NCBI GenBank assembly: GCA_947044405.1
Contig: CAMRHE010000645.1
Coordinates: forward strand, 496,001 to 560,000
Reading direction: 5' to 3'
Length of the DNA stretch: 64,000 nucleotides
Origin: Leptodactylus fallax
Lineage: Eukaryota > Chordata > Amphibia > Anura > Leptodactylidae
Part shown: positions 20,575 through 32,026 of the stretch, one piece after another
Layout of the letters: every line of letters begins with the position of its first letter
Numbering within the stretch: position 1 is the first letter of the stretch
The notes under the pieces: model-generated
What the model saw: only the letters and a program-made list of their open reading frames with translations
Told to the model about the DNA's origin: nothing
Databases searched by the model: none
Translations under genes and position numbers: made by a program

Positions 20575-22161
20575 CAGTGGGGAAAAAAAAGTATTTAGTC
20601 AGCCATCAATTGTGCAAGTTCTCCAACTTAAAAAGATGAGGCCGGCCTGTAATTGACATCATAGGTAGACCTCAACTATGAGAGACAAAATGAGAAAACA
20701 AATCCAGAAAATCACATTGTCTGATTTTTAAAGAATTTATTTGCATATTATGGTGGAAAATAAGTATTTGGTCAATAACAAAAGTTCATCTCAATACTTT
20801 GTTATATATCCTTTGTTGGCAATGACAGAGGTCAAATGTTTTCTGTAAGGTTGGCACACACTGTTGCTGGTATGTTGGCCCATTCCTCCATGCAGATCTC
20901 CTCTACAGCAGTGATGTTTTGGGGCTGTTGCTGGACAACACAGACTTTCAACTCCCTCCAAAGGTTTTCTATAGGGTTGAGATCTGGAGACTGGCTAGGC
21001 CACTCCAGGACCTTGAAATGCTTCTTATGAAGCCACTCCTTCATTGCCCTGGCAGTGTGCTTGGGATCATTGTCATGCTGAAAGACCCCACCACGTTTCA
21101 TCTTCAATGCTCTTGCTGATGGAAGGAGGTTTGCACTCAAAATCTCATGATACATGGCTCCATTCATTCTTTCACGTACATGGATCAGTCGTCCTGGTCC
21201 CTTTGCAGAGAAACAGCCCCAAAGCATGATGTTGCCACCCCCATGCTTCACAGTAGGTATGCTGTTCTTTGGATGCAACTCAGCATTCACTCTCCTCCAA
21301 ACACGACGAGTTGTGTTTCTACCAAACAGTTCTACTTTGGTTTCATCTGACCATATGACATTCTCCCAATACTCTTCTGGAACATCCAAATGCTCTCTAG
21401 AAAACTTCAGATGGGCCCAAATATGTACTGGCTTAAGCAGGGGGACACGTCTGGCACTGCAGGATCTGAGTCCCTGGCGGCGTATTGTGTTACTGACGGT
21501 AGCCTTTGTTACGTTAGTCCCAGCTTTCTGCAAGTCATTCACTAGGTCCCCCATGTGTTCTGGAATTTTTGCTCACTGTTCTTGTGATCATTTTGACCCC
21601 ACGGGGTGAGATCTTGCGTGGAGCCCCTGATCGAGGGAGATTATCAGTGTATGCCTTCCATTTTCTAATTATTGCTCCCACAGTTGATTTCTTCACACCA
21701 AGCTGCTTGCCTATGGCAGATTCAGTCTTTCCAGCCTGGTGCAGGTCTACAATTTTGTTTCTGGTGTCCTTCCACAGCTCTTTGGTCTTCACCATAGTGG
21801 AGTTTGGAGTGTGACTGTTTGAGGTTGTGGACAGGTGTCTTTTATACTGATAACAATGTCAAACAGGTGCCATTACTACAGGTAATGAGTGGAGGACAGA
21901 GGAGCCTCTTAAAGAAGAAGTTACAGGTCTGTGAGAGCCAGAAATCTTACTTGTTTGTAGGTGACCAAATACGTATTTTCCACCATAATTTGCAAATAAA
22001 TTCTTAAAAAATCAGACAATGTGATTTTCTAGATATGTTTTCTCATTTTGTTTCTCATAGTTGAGGTCTACCTATGATGTAAATTACAGGCCTCTCTCAT
22101 CTTTTTAAGTGGGAGAACTTGCACAATTGGTGGCTGACTAAATACTTTTTTTTCCCCACTA
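20575..22161 (-). mobile_element. Tc1 transposon, family A, complete ends
   Basis: Long terminal inverted repeats (cagtggggaaaaaaaagtat at the left and its mirror at the right, last base changed) of about 200 bp. TA target duplications lie at 20573-20574 and 22162-22163. The length of 1587 bp is usual for the family. It is inserted in the L1 relic. The transposase is frameshifted. Confidence 0.93.
20832..21795 (-). pseudogene. Tc1 transposase, family A, frameshifted
   Basis: The N-terminal part (21535-21795) starts [20 protein letters not shown] and carries the first helix-turn-helix. A frameshift near 21540 leads to the catalytic part (20832-21554) with [35 protein letters not shown] and [11 protein letters not shown], the DD34E signature. 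A small deletion near 20850 also moves the C terminus out of frame, replacing the ITKY tail. Cut-and-paste transposition enzyme, now inactive. Confidence 0.88.
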
Positions 22162-22540
22162 TAGACATTATTGTCTGACCTTTCCAATACACAACGTGTT
22201 ATTTGGAGTTTTTGCTACATGGAGATCTAAGTCGCCTGAAGTTTCCTACACAGAGGCCGACTTAGCTGATGGCCACAGGTCGAGCTCTAGCTTTATGTTG
22301 CACATTGATGCTGGTAATGGCACACTGGAGTTATGGCGGGAACCATTGTTCACGGTTTAATGTTGGACATTTTCTTGATTTTGTGAACAGTCTTTGAAAT
22401 GACGAAGCCCATGATAGGACATAATACTGCACATTACTGATATAGTTTATGTGTCAGACTAGCTTGCTCGGTACACCTTAAGCTGTAACTTCTTACTTTG
22501 TATGCCTGATTTTAAAGGCTTTATATTATTGTATTAAAAT

Positions 22541-22580
22541 CAAATAAAAATGTTCTTAAAAAAAAACAAAAAAAATAAAA
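22541..22580 (+). terminator. Polyadenylation signal and A-rich tail of the L1 relic
   Basis: An aataaaaatgttc phrase is followed by a run of A broken by single C and T. This is the expected 3' end of an L1 copy. Confidence 0.6.
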
Positions 22581-22659
22581 TAAAACCTGGCATAACATTA
22601 TAATAAATCTGCCCCAATGTGTTTTACGTATAACCATAATCATAGAAATGAAACATTTA

Positions 22660-22995
22660 ACCCTTTCCCGCTGGTGACATTTTTCGATTTTCGTTTTTGA
22701 CTCCCTGCATTCCCAACCTCATAACTTTTTTATTTTTTCCGTTCACAGAGCCATATGAGGGCTTAATGTTTACAAGACAAATTGTTCTTCAAAATGGTAC
22801 CATTTATTATTCTATACAATGTACTAGGAAGCTGGAAAAAAAATGTAGAATTAGAATTGCAGAAAAAGTGCATTTTTGCAAATTTCCTATGGGCTTTATT
22901 TTCATGGCGTTCACTCTGCAGCGAAAATGACATTTCATCTGCATTCTAAGTTTCGGTATGATATAGTTTTATTTACATTTTAATCCCTTAATGAA
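22660..22995. repeat. Dispersed repeat shared with 26410-26860
   Basis: Common phrases: aacccttcc..., atttttgactcc, ccgttcacagagccatat, acaaattgttcttcaaaat, agaaaaagtgcattt, gttttatttacattttaatc. A weaker match is at 47660-47780. This resembles the ends of a DNA transposon with TTAA-type flanks, but I could not assign a superfamily. Confidence 0.6.
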
Positions 22996-23429
22996 AATCT
23001 AAAAAAAACCACAGGGGTTCTGATCATTAATACAATACATTACAATGCTAATGCATTGAAATGCATTGCAAAATATCGGCATAAAGCAGCCTGCCATACA
23101 AATGAATGGCAGACAAGCCTAGAAGCCTTCAATAGGCTCCTTGCTGTCATGACAATGGGACGCTGACTCCAGATCTCACTCAGACAGCTTTCACTGAGGC
23201 GCCAGGGGCCTTAATGCTTAATGCGGGCACTGATATATAATATGGTCAATTTTTTTTTTCCCTACAATTTTTAGTCTATTTGACATTTCCAGATGCGACG
23301 TTGGCACTATTTTTGTGCTATTTATTTGTCTTTGATTTGCAAAAATAGACTGTTATTTGGAAGAGTTAAGATTTGGGGACAGGAACAGACATCCCCTATG
23401 TTTCCAGCTGTCACCAATGTGTTTATAGG

Positions 23430-23690
23430 GGTTTTCCCACCATAGATTTTTTTATGTTGAATAAAGGTTATATTCGAATATGGCAATACATATGTTTTTC
23501 TATTTTCTATTGTGATACTATTTTTAATATTTTTAATTCACTATTCTTTATTAAAAAAAAAATTAAAGGGATTTTCCATGCTTTTATGTTTGATGACCTA
23601 TCCTTGGGATAGTCATCAATCAAAGATCAGTGTGGGTCTGACACCTGGGACAGCCACTGACCAGCTGTTTAAAGGGGCGCTTCAAACAAC
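23430..23690. repeat. Foldback-related repeat (gatgacctatccttgggatag)
   Basis: aaagggattttcc and gatgacctatccttggg ... gggtctgacacctggg ... gaccagctgtttaaa match the interspersed repeat at 32925-33262 and, partly, 12152-12575. No coding content. Confidence 0.6.
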
Positions 23691-24249
23691 TAGATCATTC
23701 AAATTAGTGGGATTGAGCATCTCCTCCTTCCTGTAGATAAAGCAAGGCTACTGGCAGCAAAACATCTGTCATTCCCTGCAGTGAGCTGGAGTTTGCTTGT
23801 TGTCAATGACATGCTGTAGTACAGGGGTAGGCAACCTTTTTTGTTCGGCGTGCCGATTTTAATAAAAAAATCAAAGCTGAAGTACTCGGAGTGCCGGTCA
23901 ATAATTGTAAGTCTGACAACCCCTAAACTAAAGTCATATACCACAAACCATAACACAGAAGTGCTGCCACCAGATGCTTTAGGACACATGCGTTTACTGC
24001 TATTTCCTGGGACGCTCCTGTACTTTCTGATTAGAAGCAATGAAAGTACATGTACATCCCGCAATTAGTGGTAAATGTAAGTGTCCAGGAGCACTGTATG
24101 GCAGCAGTCTTATGGTGAATACACACTATGTATCTGGATGCAGCTATATTTGGAACTTTTTCATTCGATGTAAAACTGGTGCATTTTTGCACAAAAAAAA
24201 AACAAAGCCTGAGTTTTCTGTGCAAAAACATCCTTAATATAGAAAACAC

Positions 24250-25077
24250 ACCGTTATACAGAATAATGTCCCATAGTGGTCCCTGCACACGGTATTATGT
24301 CCCATAGCTGCCTCTGCACACGGTATTTGTCCCATAGTGGCCCCTGCACACGGTATTTGTCCCATAGCTGCCTCTGCACACAGTATTTGTCCCATAGCGG
24401 TCCCTGCACACGGTATTATGTCCCATAGCGGCCTCTGCACACGGTATTATGTCCCATAGCGGCCTCTGCACACAGTATTTGTCCCATAGCTGCCTCTGCA
24501 CACGGTATTTGTCCCTAGCGGCCTCTGCACACGGCATTTGTCCCATAGCTGCCTCTGCGCACAGTATTTGTCCCATAGTGGTCCCTGCACACGGTATTAT
24601 GTCCCATAGCTGCCTCTGCACACAGTATTTGTCCCATAGCTGCCTCTGCACACAGTATTTGTCCCATAGAGGCCTCTGCACATGGTATTTGTCCCATAGC
24701 AGTCCCTGCACACAGTATTTGTCCCATAGCGGCCCCTGCACACAGCAATATGTCCCATAGCGGCCCCTGCACACAGCAATATGTCCCATAACGGCCCCTA
24801 TACACGGTATATGTCCCATATCAGCCCCTGCATATGGTATATGTCCCATAGCGGCCCCTGCACACGGCATATGTCCCATAGCGGCCCCTGCACACGGTAT
24901 TATGCTCCATAGTGGCCCCTGCACACGGTATATGTCTCATAGTGACCCCTGCACACGGTATTATGTCCCATAGCGGCCTCTGCACACGGTATTTGTCCCA
25001 TAGCTGCCCCTGCACACAGTATTTGTCCCATAGTGGTCCCTGCACACGGTATTATGCTCTATAGTGGCCCCTGCACA
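24250..25077. repeat. Minisatellite array, 29-31 bp unit (gtcccatagcggcctctgca)
   Basis: About 27 units of ccatagcggcccctgcacac plus ggtat(t)tatgt. The reverse complement is the unit at 5862-6190. Open frames up to 209 codons on the minus strand (24295-24924) and 103 on the plus strand are repeat by-products. Unit length switches between 29, 30 and 31 bp, so no frame could be conserved. Confidence 0.93.
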
Positions 25078-25082
25078 CTCAC

Positions 25083-25468
25083 TAGCTATTATTATACTGT
25101 GGGGTCTCTTCAGACCACAGAGTATAATAAGTGGAGGGCAAAGAGAGGTGATGAAATGAAAAACAATGTTACTCACCATTCCACGCTCCGCAGCCGCTCT
25201 GTATCTTCGGGCGCTTCTGCCTTTAGTCAGCGACCACTCATTGAGTCTCAGGGGTCACATCGCGTCATTATGCGTAATGACGTCAGACGCAGACGCGACC
25301 CCTGAGGCCCTGTCAGCTGACTTCAGGCAGAAGCGTCTGAAGAGTACACAGCGGCTGCGGAGCACGGAATAGTGAGAAACATTGTTTTTTATGTTTCATC
25401 ACCTCCCCGGGGGCTCCGCTTATTGTACTCGGGGGTCTGAAGAGACCCCACAGTATAATAATAGCAGT
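25083..25468. mobile_element. Foldback element (TATTATA family), best preserved copy
   Basis: It is palindromic over nearly its whole length: both arms end in the hairpin (25086-25130 and 25420-25465), followed by acattg...catgttt-type blocks and then mirrored core blocks (ccgcagccgctctgtatctt against agtacacagcggctgcgg). The centre is gcgtcattatgcgtaatgac with TGACGTCA at 25278-25285. The minus-strand exit is aatg|gtgagtaac (about 25171-25180). The plus-strand equivalent has decayed (aata|gtgaga). Confidence 0.78.
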
Positions 25469-26104
25469 TTCGTTTCGGCCGTGTTTGGTCCGATCGAAAC
25501 TGCTGGGTGAGGAGTCCGCTGCCGTGCCAGGGAAATAAGCCTCGTGTGCCAAGAGTGGCACGCGTGCCATAGGTTGCCGACCCCCTGTAGTATTTTGCAC
25601 AGAGCACAGTTTGCTAACTTTCCTGTACCACAGACCTGCATCTGCTCACAACTGGAATGATATATGTAACATTACTAGGGGTATAGCTAAAGGGGGTGTC
25701 ATAAGCATGTTGTAGTGCCTGAGGGGTGTTAAAGTAAGATTTGCAGATACATCGTAGGTGGGGTTTAGTTGTAGATTTGCACCTAGGCAAGGCAACATGG
25801 AGAACCAGAGCTAGAATGCTTTATATAATCAAGATGGCAGACATAACCTGCATTATTCTCTAGAATAATGGAACTAACTAACATTACACTCTTCAGTTCT
25901 GTCACAGTAGCAGAAGAATGGATTGATCATTATGGACAGATTTGTCTAATGATAGACACCAATGGTTCCCAAGGGGCCTTGTTGATTATAATGGGGCCTG
26001 TTAGGTATCTGTTATATTCTCTATCATTTTGCCACACAAATTTGCTTTCATGCAGGATTTTTCATCAACGATTTTAGATTAAGTTAGAGATGGTGGTTCC
26101 TCAT

Positions 26105-26380
26105 GGAGCCTCTAATGCAGAAGTGAACATAGCCATGGGCCTTTTTAACTGGACATGTGGTGGCCATTTTTGTAATGGGCATTTTAGAAACAATGAAAAT
26201 GAATGAGTGTATTCACACATCCATTTTTTGACAGAACATAAAAATGGTCAGTTAAAAAAGCAGACATGTTCTATCTTTGTCCATTTTGACGGACTCATGC
26301 ATCCATTTTTAACAGATGTAAAACGGATTGACATCCGAGTTACATCCATTAAAAATAGATTAGTGGATTGAGCCACAAAA
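26105..26380. mobile_element. MITE-like foldback (catccatttttt ends)
   Basis: Blocks such as gcatccatttttaacagatg and ttttgacagaacataaaaatgg partly mirror each other. Related phrases occur at 28540-28710 and 38787-39083 (gatgtgaat against attcacatc). Boundaries uncertain. Confidence 0.4.
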
Positions 26381-26409
26381 GAAAGACCAATAAAACTCAT
26401 CTGTTTTTT

Positions 26410-26860
26410 TTAAACCCCTTCCTACCCACAGCCATTTTTTGATTTTCATTTTTGACTCCACGCCTTCCAAACCCCATAAATTTTTAATTTTATCCGTTCA
26501 CAGAGCCATATTTTTGCAGGACAAATTGTTCTTCATAACGGTACAACTTAATATTCCATACAATGAAGTTGAAAAAAAATTCAGAATGAGGGGGAATTGG
26601 AGAAAAAGTGCATTTGTGCACCCTTCTTACAGCCTTCGTTTTTATGGTGTACAATCCCAGGGATACCTAATTTATACAGTTTTATTTACATTTTAATCCT
26701 TTTTTACTATGTTTTTAAAATCCAAAACATGGTAAAAAAATGTTTTTTCTTAGAATCGCCATATTCTAACACCCTAACTTTTTTATATTTCCGTGTTCAG
26801 GGATGTATAGGGCATCTTTTTTTGCAGGGCCATATGTACTTTTTAGTGTTCCAGAGGGGA
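26410..26860. repeat. Dispersed repeat, second copy of 22660-22995
   Basis: Shares ccgttcacagagccatat, acaaattgttcttcataac and agaaaaagtgcatttgtgca with the copy at 22660. It extends further right (cgccatattctaacacccta). No gene. Confidence 0.6.
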
Positions 26861-26879
26861 GTGACTCCAAACAGTGGAG

Positions 26880-27960
26880 TAATGAAGATCAGCGCTTACC
26901 CAAGTAGAACTGAAGAAAGGTTTTCCTTTATTTCAGCTAAACACACATCGCATTTTGGAGCGAATAAGCCCCTTTTTTCAACTGTACAGATGGTGATGGA
27001 AGCACATCCAAAAGTACTGACTTTAAATAGCAAATAGACAGAAAACGGAACACACCTCCTGGTACATCACAAACAAATGCAAATAACAGACATTTCGTGT
27101 AAAATAACAGCATATATATATTGTGCAGTTGCTAAATAAATTGTCCAAATAGTACTGACGTTATAAGAGAGTATCCTGTAATAATCGTGGTGCTAAGGTG
27201 AGCATTCATGTTACGGCTATTGTGTATGTGTAGTGCAAAAAACTTCATTTCAGAAGTAAATTCTGAAATTCAGGAAAGTGATCCACTGCCAGGGCCTGCA
27301 TGGATGTGCTGGCCCCCCTGTCTTGTATCTTGGGAGAAGAAGTTTGTATAGCACATGTGTGGGACCGGAACACCCACACATGCACTGTTGAGGTAGAGGA
27401 TCGTCAGTATAACAGAGAAGACAGTCGGCAATGCATGTGCGCAGAATCTGTGGATACATGCATGTGATCTGGTAATGTATGTTAACAGAATTGGGCTGCA
27501 AACTACATAGTTCAGAGATAACTACAGATAGTGTAGGGGAGGGAAAATGAACAGACATAATAAATAATATATAAAATATACATAAATAATAAAATTAGGC
27601 GCTTAGTTTAAAAAATTAGAGTGGGTATACAAAGTAAAATATGATATATAATATAATGTACACATATAAAATAGAATATAATATATAGTATAATGGATAC
27701 AAGGGTACAATGATATAAAGAGAAATAGTAAAATAGATAATGGATAAATATATAATGAATGTATGTATAATAAAATAAAACATATATTAAAAGGGCACTA
27801 TGTGGAATAGCAAAGGAATATTATCTATAAAAGGATGCATCTAAGCCTCAGACAGTTCATGGCGTAGGTACATGAAATGAGAAATAGAGAAATGTATGTT
27901 AAAAAAAACATGGAGACAGATGCTTAGACATAAAATATTTGGATAGGAAATGATTGCATA
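26880..27960. other. No gene seen; AT-rich, possible retroelement tail
   Basis: 26918-26990 (ttatttcagctaaacacaca ... gcattttggagcgaataag) has the flavour of Penelope/retrozyme-type tails. 27550-27800 is very AT-rich simple sequence. The ORF at 27250-27558 (minus) has no recognisable motif. Confidence 0.4.
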
Positions 27961-27994
27961 AATATAAAGAAAAAAAAAATATATACTGGCAATG

Positions 27995-27998
27995 ATGA

Positions 27999-28044
<46 letters not shown>
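27995..28044. repeat. (AT)n microsatellite
   Basis: About 24 uninterrupted at dinucleotides, directly beside the Tc1 fragment at 28047. Confidence 0.97.
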
Positions 28045-28046
<2 letters not shown>

Positions 28047-28048
<2 letters not shown>

Positions 28049-28281
28049 GGTACGGAAAGTATTCAGACCCCTTTAAATTTTTCACTCTTTGTTTCATTGC
28101 AGCCATTTGCTAAAAGCAAAAAAGTTCATTTTATTTCTCATTAATCTACACTCAGCACCCCATCTTGACAGAAAAAAAAAACAGAAATGTAGATATTTTT
28201 GCTAATTTATTAAAAAAGAAAAACTGAAATATCACATGGTCAGAAGTATTCAGGCCCTTTGCTCAGTATTGAGTAGAAGCA
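28047..28281 (-). mobile_element. Solo end of a family-B Tc1
   Basis: ggtacggaaagtattcagac and the following ~200 bp match the left end of the complete element at 51076-52689 almost base for base. It is truncated after gagtagaagcaccc, before the transposase. Confidence 0.9.
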
Positions 28282-28309
28282 CCCTACATACATCTATTAA
28301 AAAAAAAAA

Positions 28310-28390
28310 ATGTGATCAAAACAGGGTCCCCACTAAAATCATACAGTGTTAAAAAATGTTAGTGGGCACCCTGTTTTGATCACATTGGTT
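28310..28390. repeat. Hairpin, ~24-bp arms
   Basis: gtgatcaaaacagggtcccc (28312 on) mirrors ggcaccctgttttgatcac (about 28365-28384). A second copy of the motif is not present. Probably a small foldback end pair. Confidence 0.6.
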
Positions 28391-29059
28391 TTATTTAATT
28401 TTTATTTTTTTATACTGTATTTATTAGACCCCTTAGGGGTCTTGAACCCCAGGGGCCTGTTCACAAATGCATTGCATTACAATGCATTGCAAAATACCAC
28501 TACTTCTATTACAGGCTGTAATAGTACAGCGGATGTTGGGAAGGTTATAATATTCCATAAGAAACAGATGCAAAACGGATGATACTTAGCCATCAAAAAT
28601 GGAAGAAATGCAACAGAATGGATGCAAAACAGCCATCAAAATTGGAAGTCCACAGCCGTTTTTAATGGAAAGATTGGCACTGTCATGTGAATAAGTTCTT
28701 ACCCAAGCTTGTTTTATAAAAATACCCTGATCCTAAGGCCATGTTACTCGGAAATGATGGCTGCACTGATAATATTATTATCAGTGAAAAGTGGACTTAC
28801 TCTTAATATACCTATTTCTTTTTCAGTGGCCCTTTTTCCTGTTTTGAAGATATATTAGTCAGTATTTTTTTTCTTGACATTCTTTTTATTACTATTATTG
28901 GTACATTGTGATTCTGACAAGACACTTTAAATATTCATTATTTTTTCAACATTTACATTATTAAAACTTCACCATTGGCTAGAATAATAGGTAATAGAAG
29001 TTGCTGAAATTACATATGAAAAGAAATGCATAATTCTCATCATAAACTTTCTTTTTCAG

Positions 29060-29124
29060 GCACTGATAAAGGTAACATGGGGGCAGTTAAATTATCAGAA
29101 ACAGACACCAATAATCCTGAGCAG
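29060..29124 (+). CDS. Candidate internal exon of an unrecognised host gene
   Basis: A 65-bp segment bounded by a good 3' splice site (aactttctttttcag) and a gt donor (gagcag|gtaaaa). One frame is open throughout: two bases completing a codon, then TDKGNMGAVKLSETDTNNPE and Q. No repeat elsewhere in the window matches it, and its composition looks protein-like. The first frame is also open (ALIKVTWGQLN...), so the evidence is weak. I do not recognise the protein. If real, the surrounding 64 kb would be intronic. Confidence 0.35.
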
Positions 29125-29544
29125 GTAAAAACTAAGAGCACTAGGGAAAATCTAATACTTTATATTTGTCCTAAGAGGTGCTACATTTTATCTTGATATA
29201 GGTTTTATATGGTGATGGTGAATAATTATTTTCTTTATATCTTTATAGTGGTTGGAGTTTTTGTGCTCCTGGTGCTTTGAAGCAAATGGTACTAATAAAA
29301 ACTACAGTTCACTTCACAAAAAAAGGGCCCTCAGACAGCTCTATCAGCAAAATTAGAATTATGGGTGTCAAAATATGGTACCATAAAAATAGGTTTTATT
29401 TAGTAAAAGTAGTAAAAGAACAAAACCTATGTAAATTGGTATCACTTAAATTGTAATATCATTTTTAAAGCAGAGAGAATGTCAACAAAGCAAACTACAA
29501 AAAATAATTACATAATTGCAAGTTTTTTCACAATCAAAAACTTT

Positions 29545-29900
29545 AAGGTCGGGGCCACACGTGACATAAACGCAGCTGTTTGGTTGCAGCGGAAACGTCG
29601 TAGCTAAAATCGCAGTGTTTTACAGCCACTGCAAATTGGATGGGATTCTAGCGAATCCCATCAACACACTGCAGAACAATATGCGCAGCGGAAATTCTGC
29701 GATTTCCAAAACCATTGCGGTTTTGCAAATCGCAGTATGTCAATTATACCTATGGAAACGCTGACGGTTTCCCTATAGGTATAATGGTAGCACATAGTCA
29801 GCAGAGGAAACCTCTGCAGACTTTCTGTAAAAAGTGCTGCGGAAAAAAATGTTCCCGCAGCGCTTTTTTTCCGGAGCCAACTACTTGGAGTCTTAGCCTT
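29545..29900. mobile_element. MITE family M1, copy 1
   Basis: aaggtcggggccacacgtga ... gcgaatcccatc ... ttctgcgatttccaaaacc ... tcaattatacctatggaaacg ... ggagtcttagccttgaa. It shares this block order with copies at 32027, 33274 and about 50177. The ends mirror each other (ggctaaggccccac type). The right end is decayed. Confidence 0.75.
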
Positions 29901-29969
29901 GAAGGCCAGAGCATCTGTGTGAGCAACAGAAGGCGGTAAATGATTACTGCATGCAGCAGTCCACAAGGA

Positions 29970-31040
29970 TAATGTGTTACTTCAAGATTGGAGGCTCATG
30001 AAAGAATTGTGTCTCCTTTTCAAGCCCTTTGAAGAGACCACCAAATTCGTTATCAGGAACAATTGCGGCATCAGCAATGTGATCCTTTTATGATATATCT
30101 TACAGGAAACACACTCTTGAATCAAGGGACATAAGAAGAGGAACAGTTTCCACCTCATGGCATCACCCTGGGTCAATGGAAGAGAATGAGGATTTGGGTC
30201 AGGGTTATTATGGTGGAGGAACCGGAACTCTTAGACTGGAAGATGAGGAGGAAGAAGACGTTCTTTTGGATTCAGAGGTGGCCCTTGATGTATCACAGGC
30301 ACAGCCAGAGGAGGAGGTTGACCCTTATTTCTTTCCAGATGATGATGATGATGATGATGACAACCAGGCTGGCCAATAACACCAACTATGGCAGGCCACT
30401 GGGTCTGTACACACACTGGCAAGCATGGCAGAATGTATGCTCTGCTGCTTACACAGTGAAAGGTGTATTATTAACATCAAGAAAGTACTGGATGGCAGTG
30501 CTCTTGGAGCCTCACTATAAAGCCAAAGTGGGGGAATTCTTCCCTGATAAATTGCAATATTATCAGGGTAGGCTGCATATCCAGCTTACCGCAGAATTTG
30601 CGGAGACTGCCAGTTGCCAGTTGCACGAACCCAGGTGGCCTCTGCCCAGTTCACCCGACTCAGCCAACGCTTCACCTTCTCTGCCAGTGCCACAGCTACA
30701 AGCGTCAGTAGTGAAAGTAGCAGCATCAGCAGTCAGTACAGTATCTGAAACATGATGAACCAGAAACTTTTCAGCTTGCAGCGTCAACAGTCACCACAAC
30801 AGTCAACTGACACCTACCGGCTGCACCAGCTGGTACAGTGATATCTAGAGTGCACCTATATTCCAGCAGATAACTCTGATCTCATGGAATTCTGGTCCAA
30901 TAGGTTGCCATTGGAGTTTTATCTTGTCCAGCCTCAACTGCAATGGTCGAGAGGGTGTTGTCGGTAGTATTGTACCACCTAGAAGGACAAATCTTCCACA
31001 GCTGATGTGGAAAAATTACTTTTGTCAAATTAAATAAATC
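29970..31040 (+). pseudogene. hAT transposase (BED/Ac-like) pseudogene, C-terminal half
   Basis: Pieces in shifting frames: DWRLMKELCLLFKPFEETTK (about 29980), an acidic region with a (gat)n run coding for Asp repeats (30340-30361), YWMAVLLEPHYKAKVGEFFP (30487 on, the hAT LLDPRYK block), LQYYQGRLHIQLTAEF, and then the C-terminal dimerisation remnant (FYLVQPQL ... a PPRRTNLPQLM-like run, 30925-31020). It has the same family order as the pseudogene at 57900-59215. Internal deletions and stops. No catalytic N-terminal half. Confidence 0.7.
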
Positions 31041-32026
31041 ATGGATCTGTGAAGATTTTCACACACCTTTCGGCTATTACCTCCAAATGTTCTGCCACCA
31101 TCTCCCTGTATCATTATGTTCCATTTACTGTAGTGCTGTTGCTGCCTGCTATTCCTAAACAGTTACCTATGGCCTGGTCCATCACATTCCACTATAACAT
31201 ATTGTTGGTGCCATAGTGTTGGCATAAAAAAAATAAAACATTTTGAATTCACATCTGCTCCCATAAAGGGATCATTTTTGGTAGCTTTTTAATTTATTTA
31301 TTTTTTTTAAAAGCTTTTTCAAGTGGCTCATAGCCACAAATTTGTCTCCCAAATAACAACAAGCCTGTAGCACTTACAAGTCATCAACATGTGCAAAGCT
31401 TTCCGCAAAACCATTGCTTTTTGCAATATAACCACCATGTGTGTCTAAAAAACACAGACAAGTACCTCCCACCCCCACAAAAAAGAGAAATTTATGGAGC
31501 ATTTTAAATGTTAAAATGCATAAAAGTAAGTGTCAGCACAGTGTATGGTTAAACTCTGAGTTTGTATTCACAGCTTACCATCCATTTTTCCATTGACATA
31601 CATGTCATTTCACTTTAGGAGCCCTTAGAGTATTATACAGTATGTTTTAAGCCAATTTAAGCTGTGGTTTGTACCGAACTTGTTCGACTAAAACAAATTT
31701 TAACAAATAAATAAAAAAATTTATTTAAAAAAAAATGGCAATACATTCCCTTTAAATCGAAGTCTCCTTACAGCTAAAGAAACCAACCAGACTTTTGCCT
31801 AGTCTATTCAAAAATCACAGATTTGTGTGCATCACCCTTGTGCATACAAGTCGCAGCAATCTGACAGTACATATCTACACCCTCACACAGACCCAAACAC
31901 AATCACATTCAAATAATCTTTGTCCTGATGCAAGTATTTTGACTAGGGGCTTCAAAACCCCCTCACCTGACCCTTATATTGCCATTCCTAGCAACAAAAT
32001 AGGAAATCTTTTGTGGAAAACTTTAT
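31041..32026. other. No gene seen
   Basis: AT-rich flank of the hAT relic. 31627-31690 (tatgttttaagccaattta ... accgaacttgttcgac) recurs at 50770-50860, a short dispersed repeat. Confidence 0.5.

Larger units (their letters stand above)
18950..22580 (+). mobile_element. L1/Tx1-like LINE relic, interrupted twice
   Basis: Pieces: ORF2 linker (19000-19170), ORF2 C terminus (20040-20572) and a 3' UTR (22164-22545) with AATAAA and an A-rich tail. They are interrupted by a ~600-bp repeat (19420-20017) and a Tc1 (20575-22161). The Tc1 target TA is intact, and the ORF2-to-UTR sequence rejoins when the Tc1 is removed (ggtggata/tagacatt). Confidence 0.6.
23822..25584. mobile_element. Non-autonomous hAT (caggggtaggcaacc ends)
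   Basis: The left end caggggtaggcaacc mirrors the right end ggttgccgacccc(ctg). The 8-mer ctgtagta flanks both sides (23814-23821 and 25585-25592). The right copy overlaps the canonical terminal ctg, so the exact end is ambiguous by 3 bp. The interior from left to right is: unique sequence, a ~820-bp minisatellite, then a TATTATA-family foldback. The order is reversed relative to the hAT at 9945, consistent with opposite orientation. Confidence 0.8.

Noticed and set aside
20836..21609. Plus-strand frames opposite the Tc1 gene, including 151 codons
   Set aside because: Antisense shadows of a transposase with clear DD34E motifs on the other strand.
24295..24924. 209-codon minus-strand open frame
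   Set aside because: Minisatellite by-product; unit length varies between 29 and 31 bp.
30345..30361. Poly-Asp tract as a functional acidic domain
   Set aside because: A short gat microsatellite inside a dead hAT gene.
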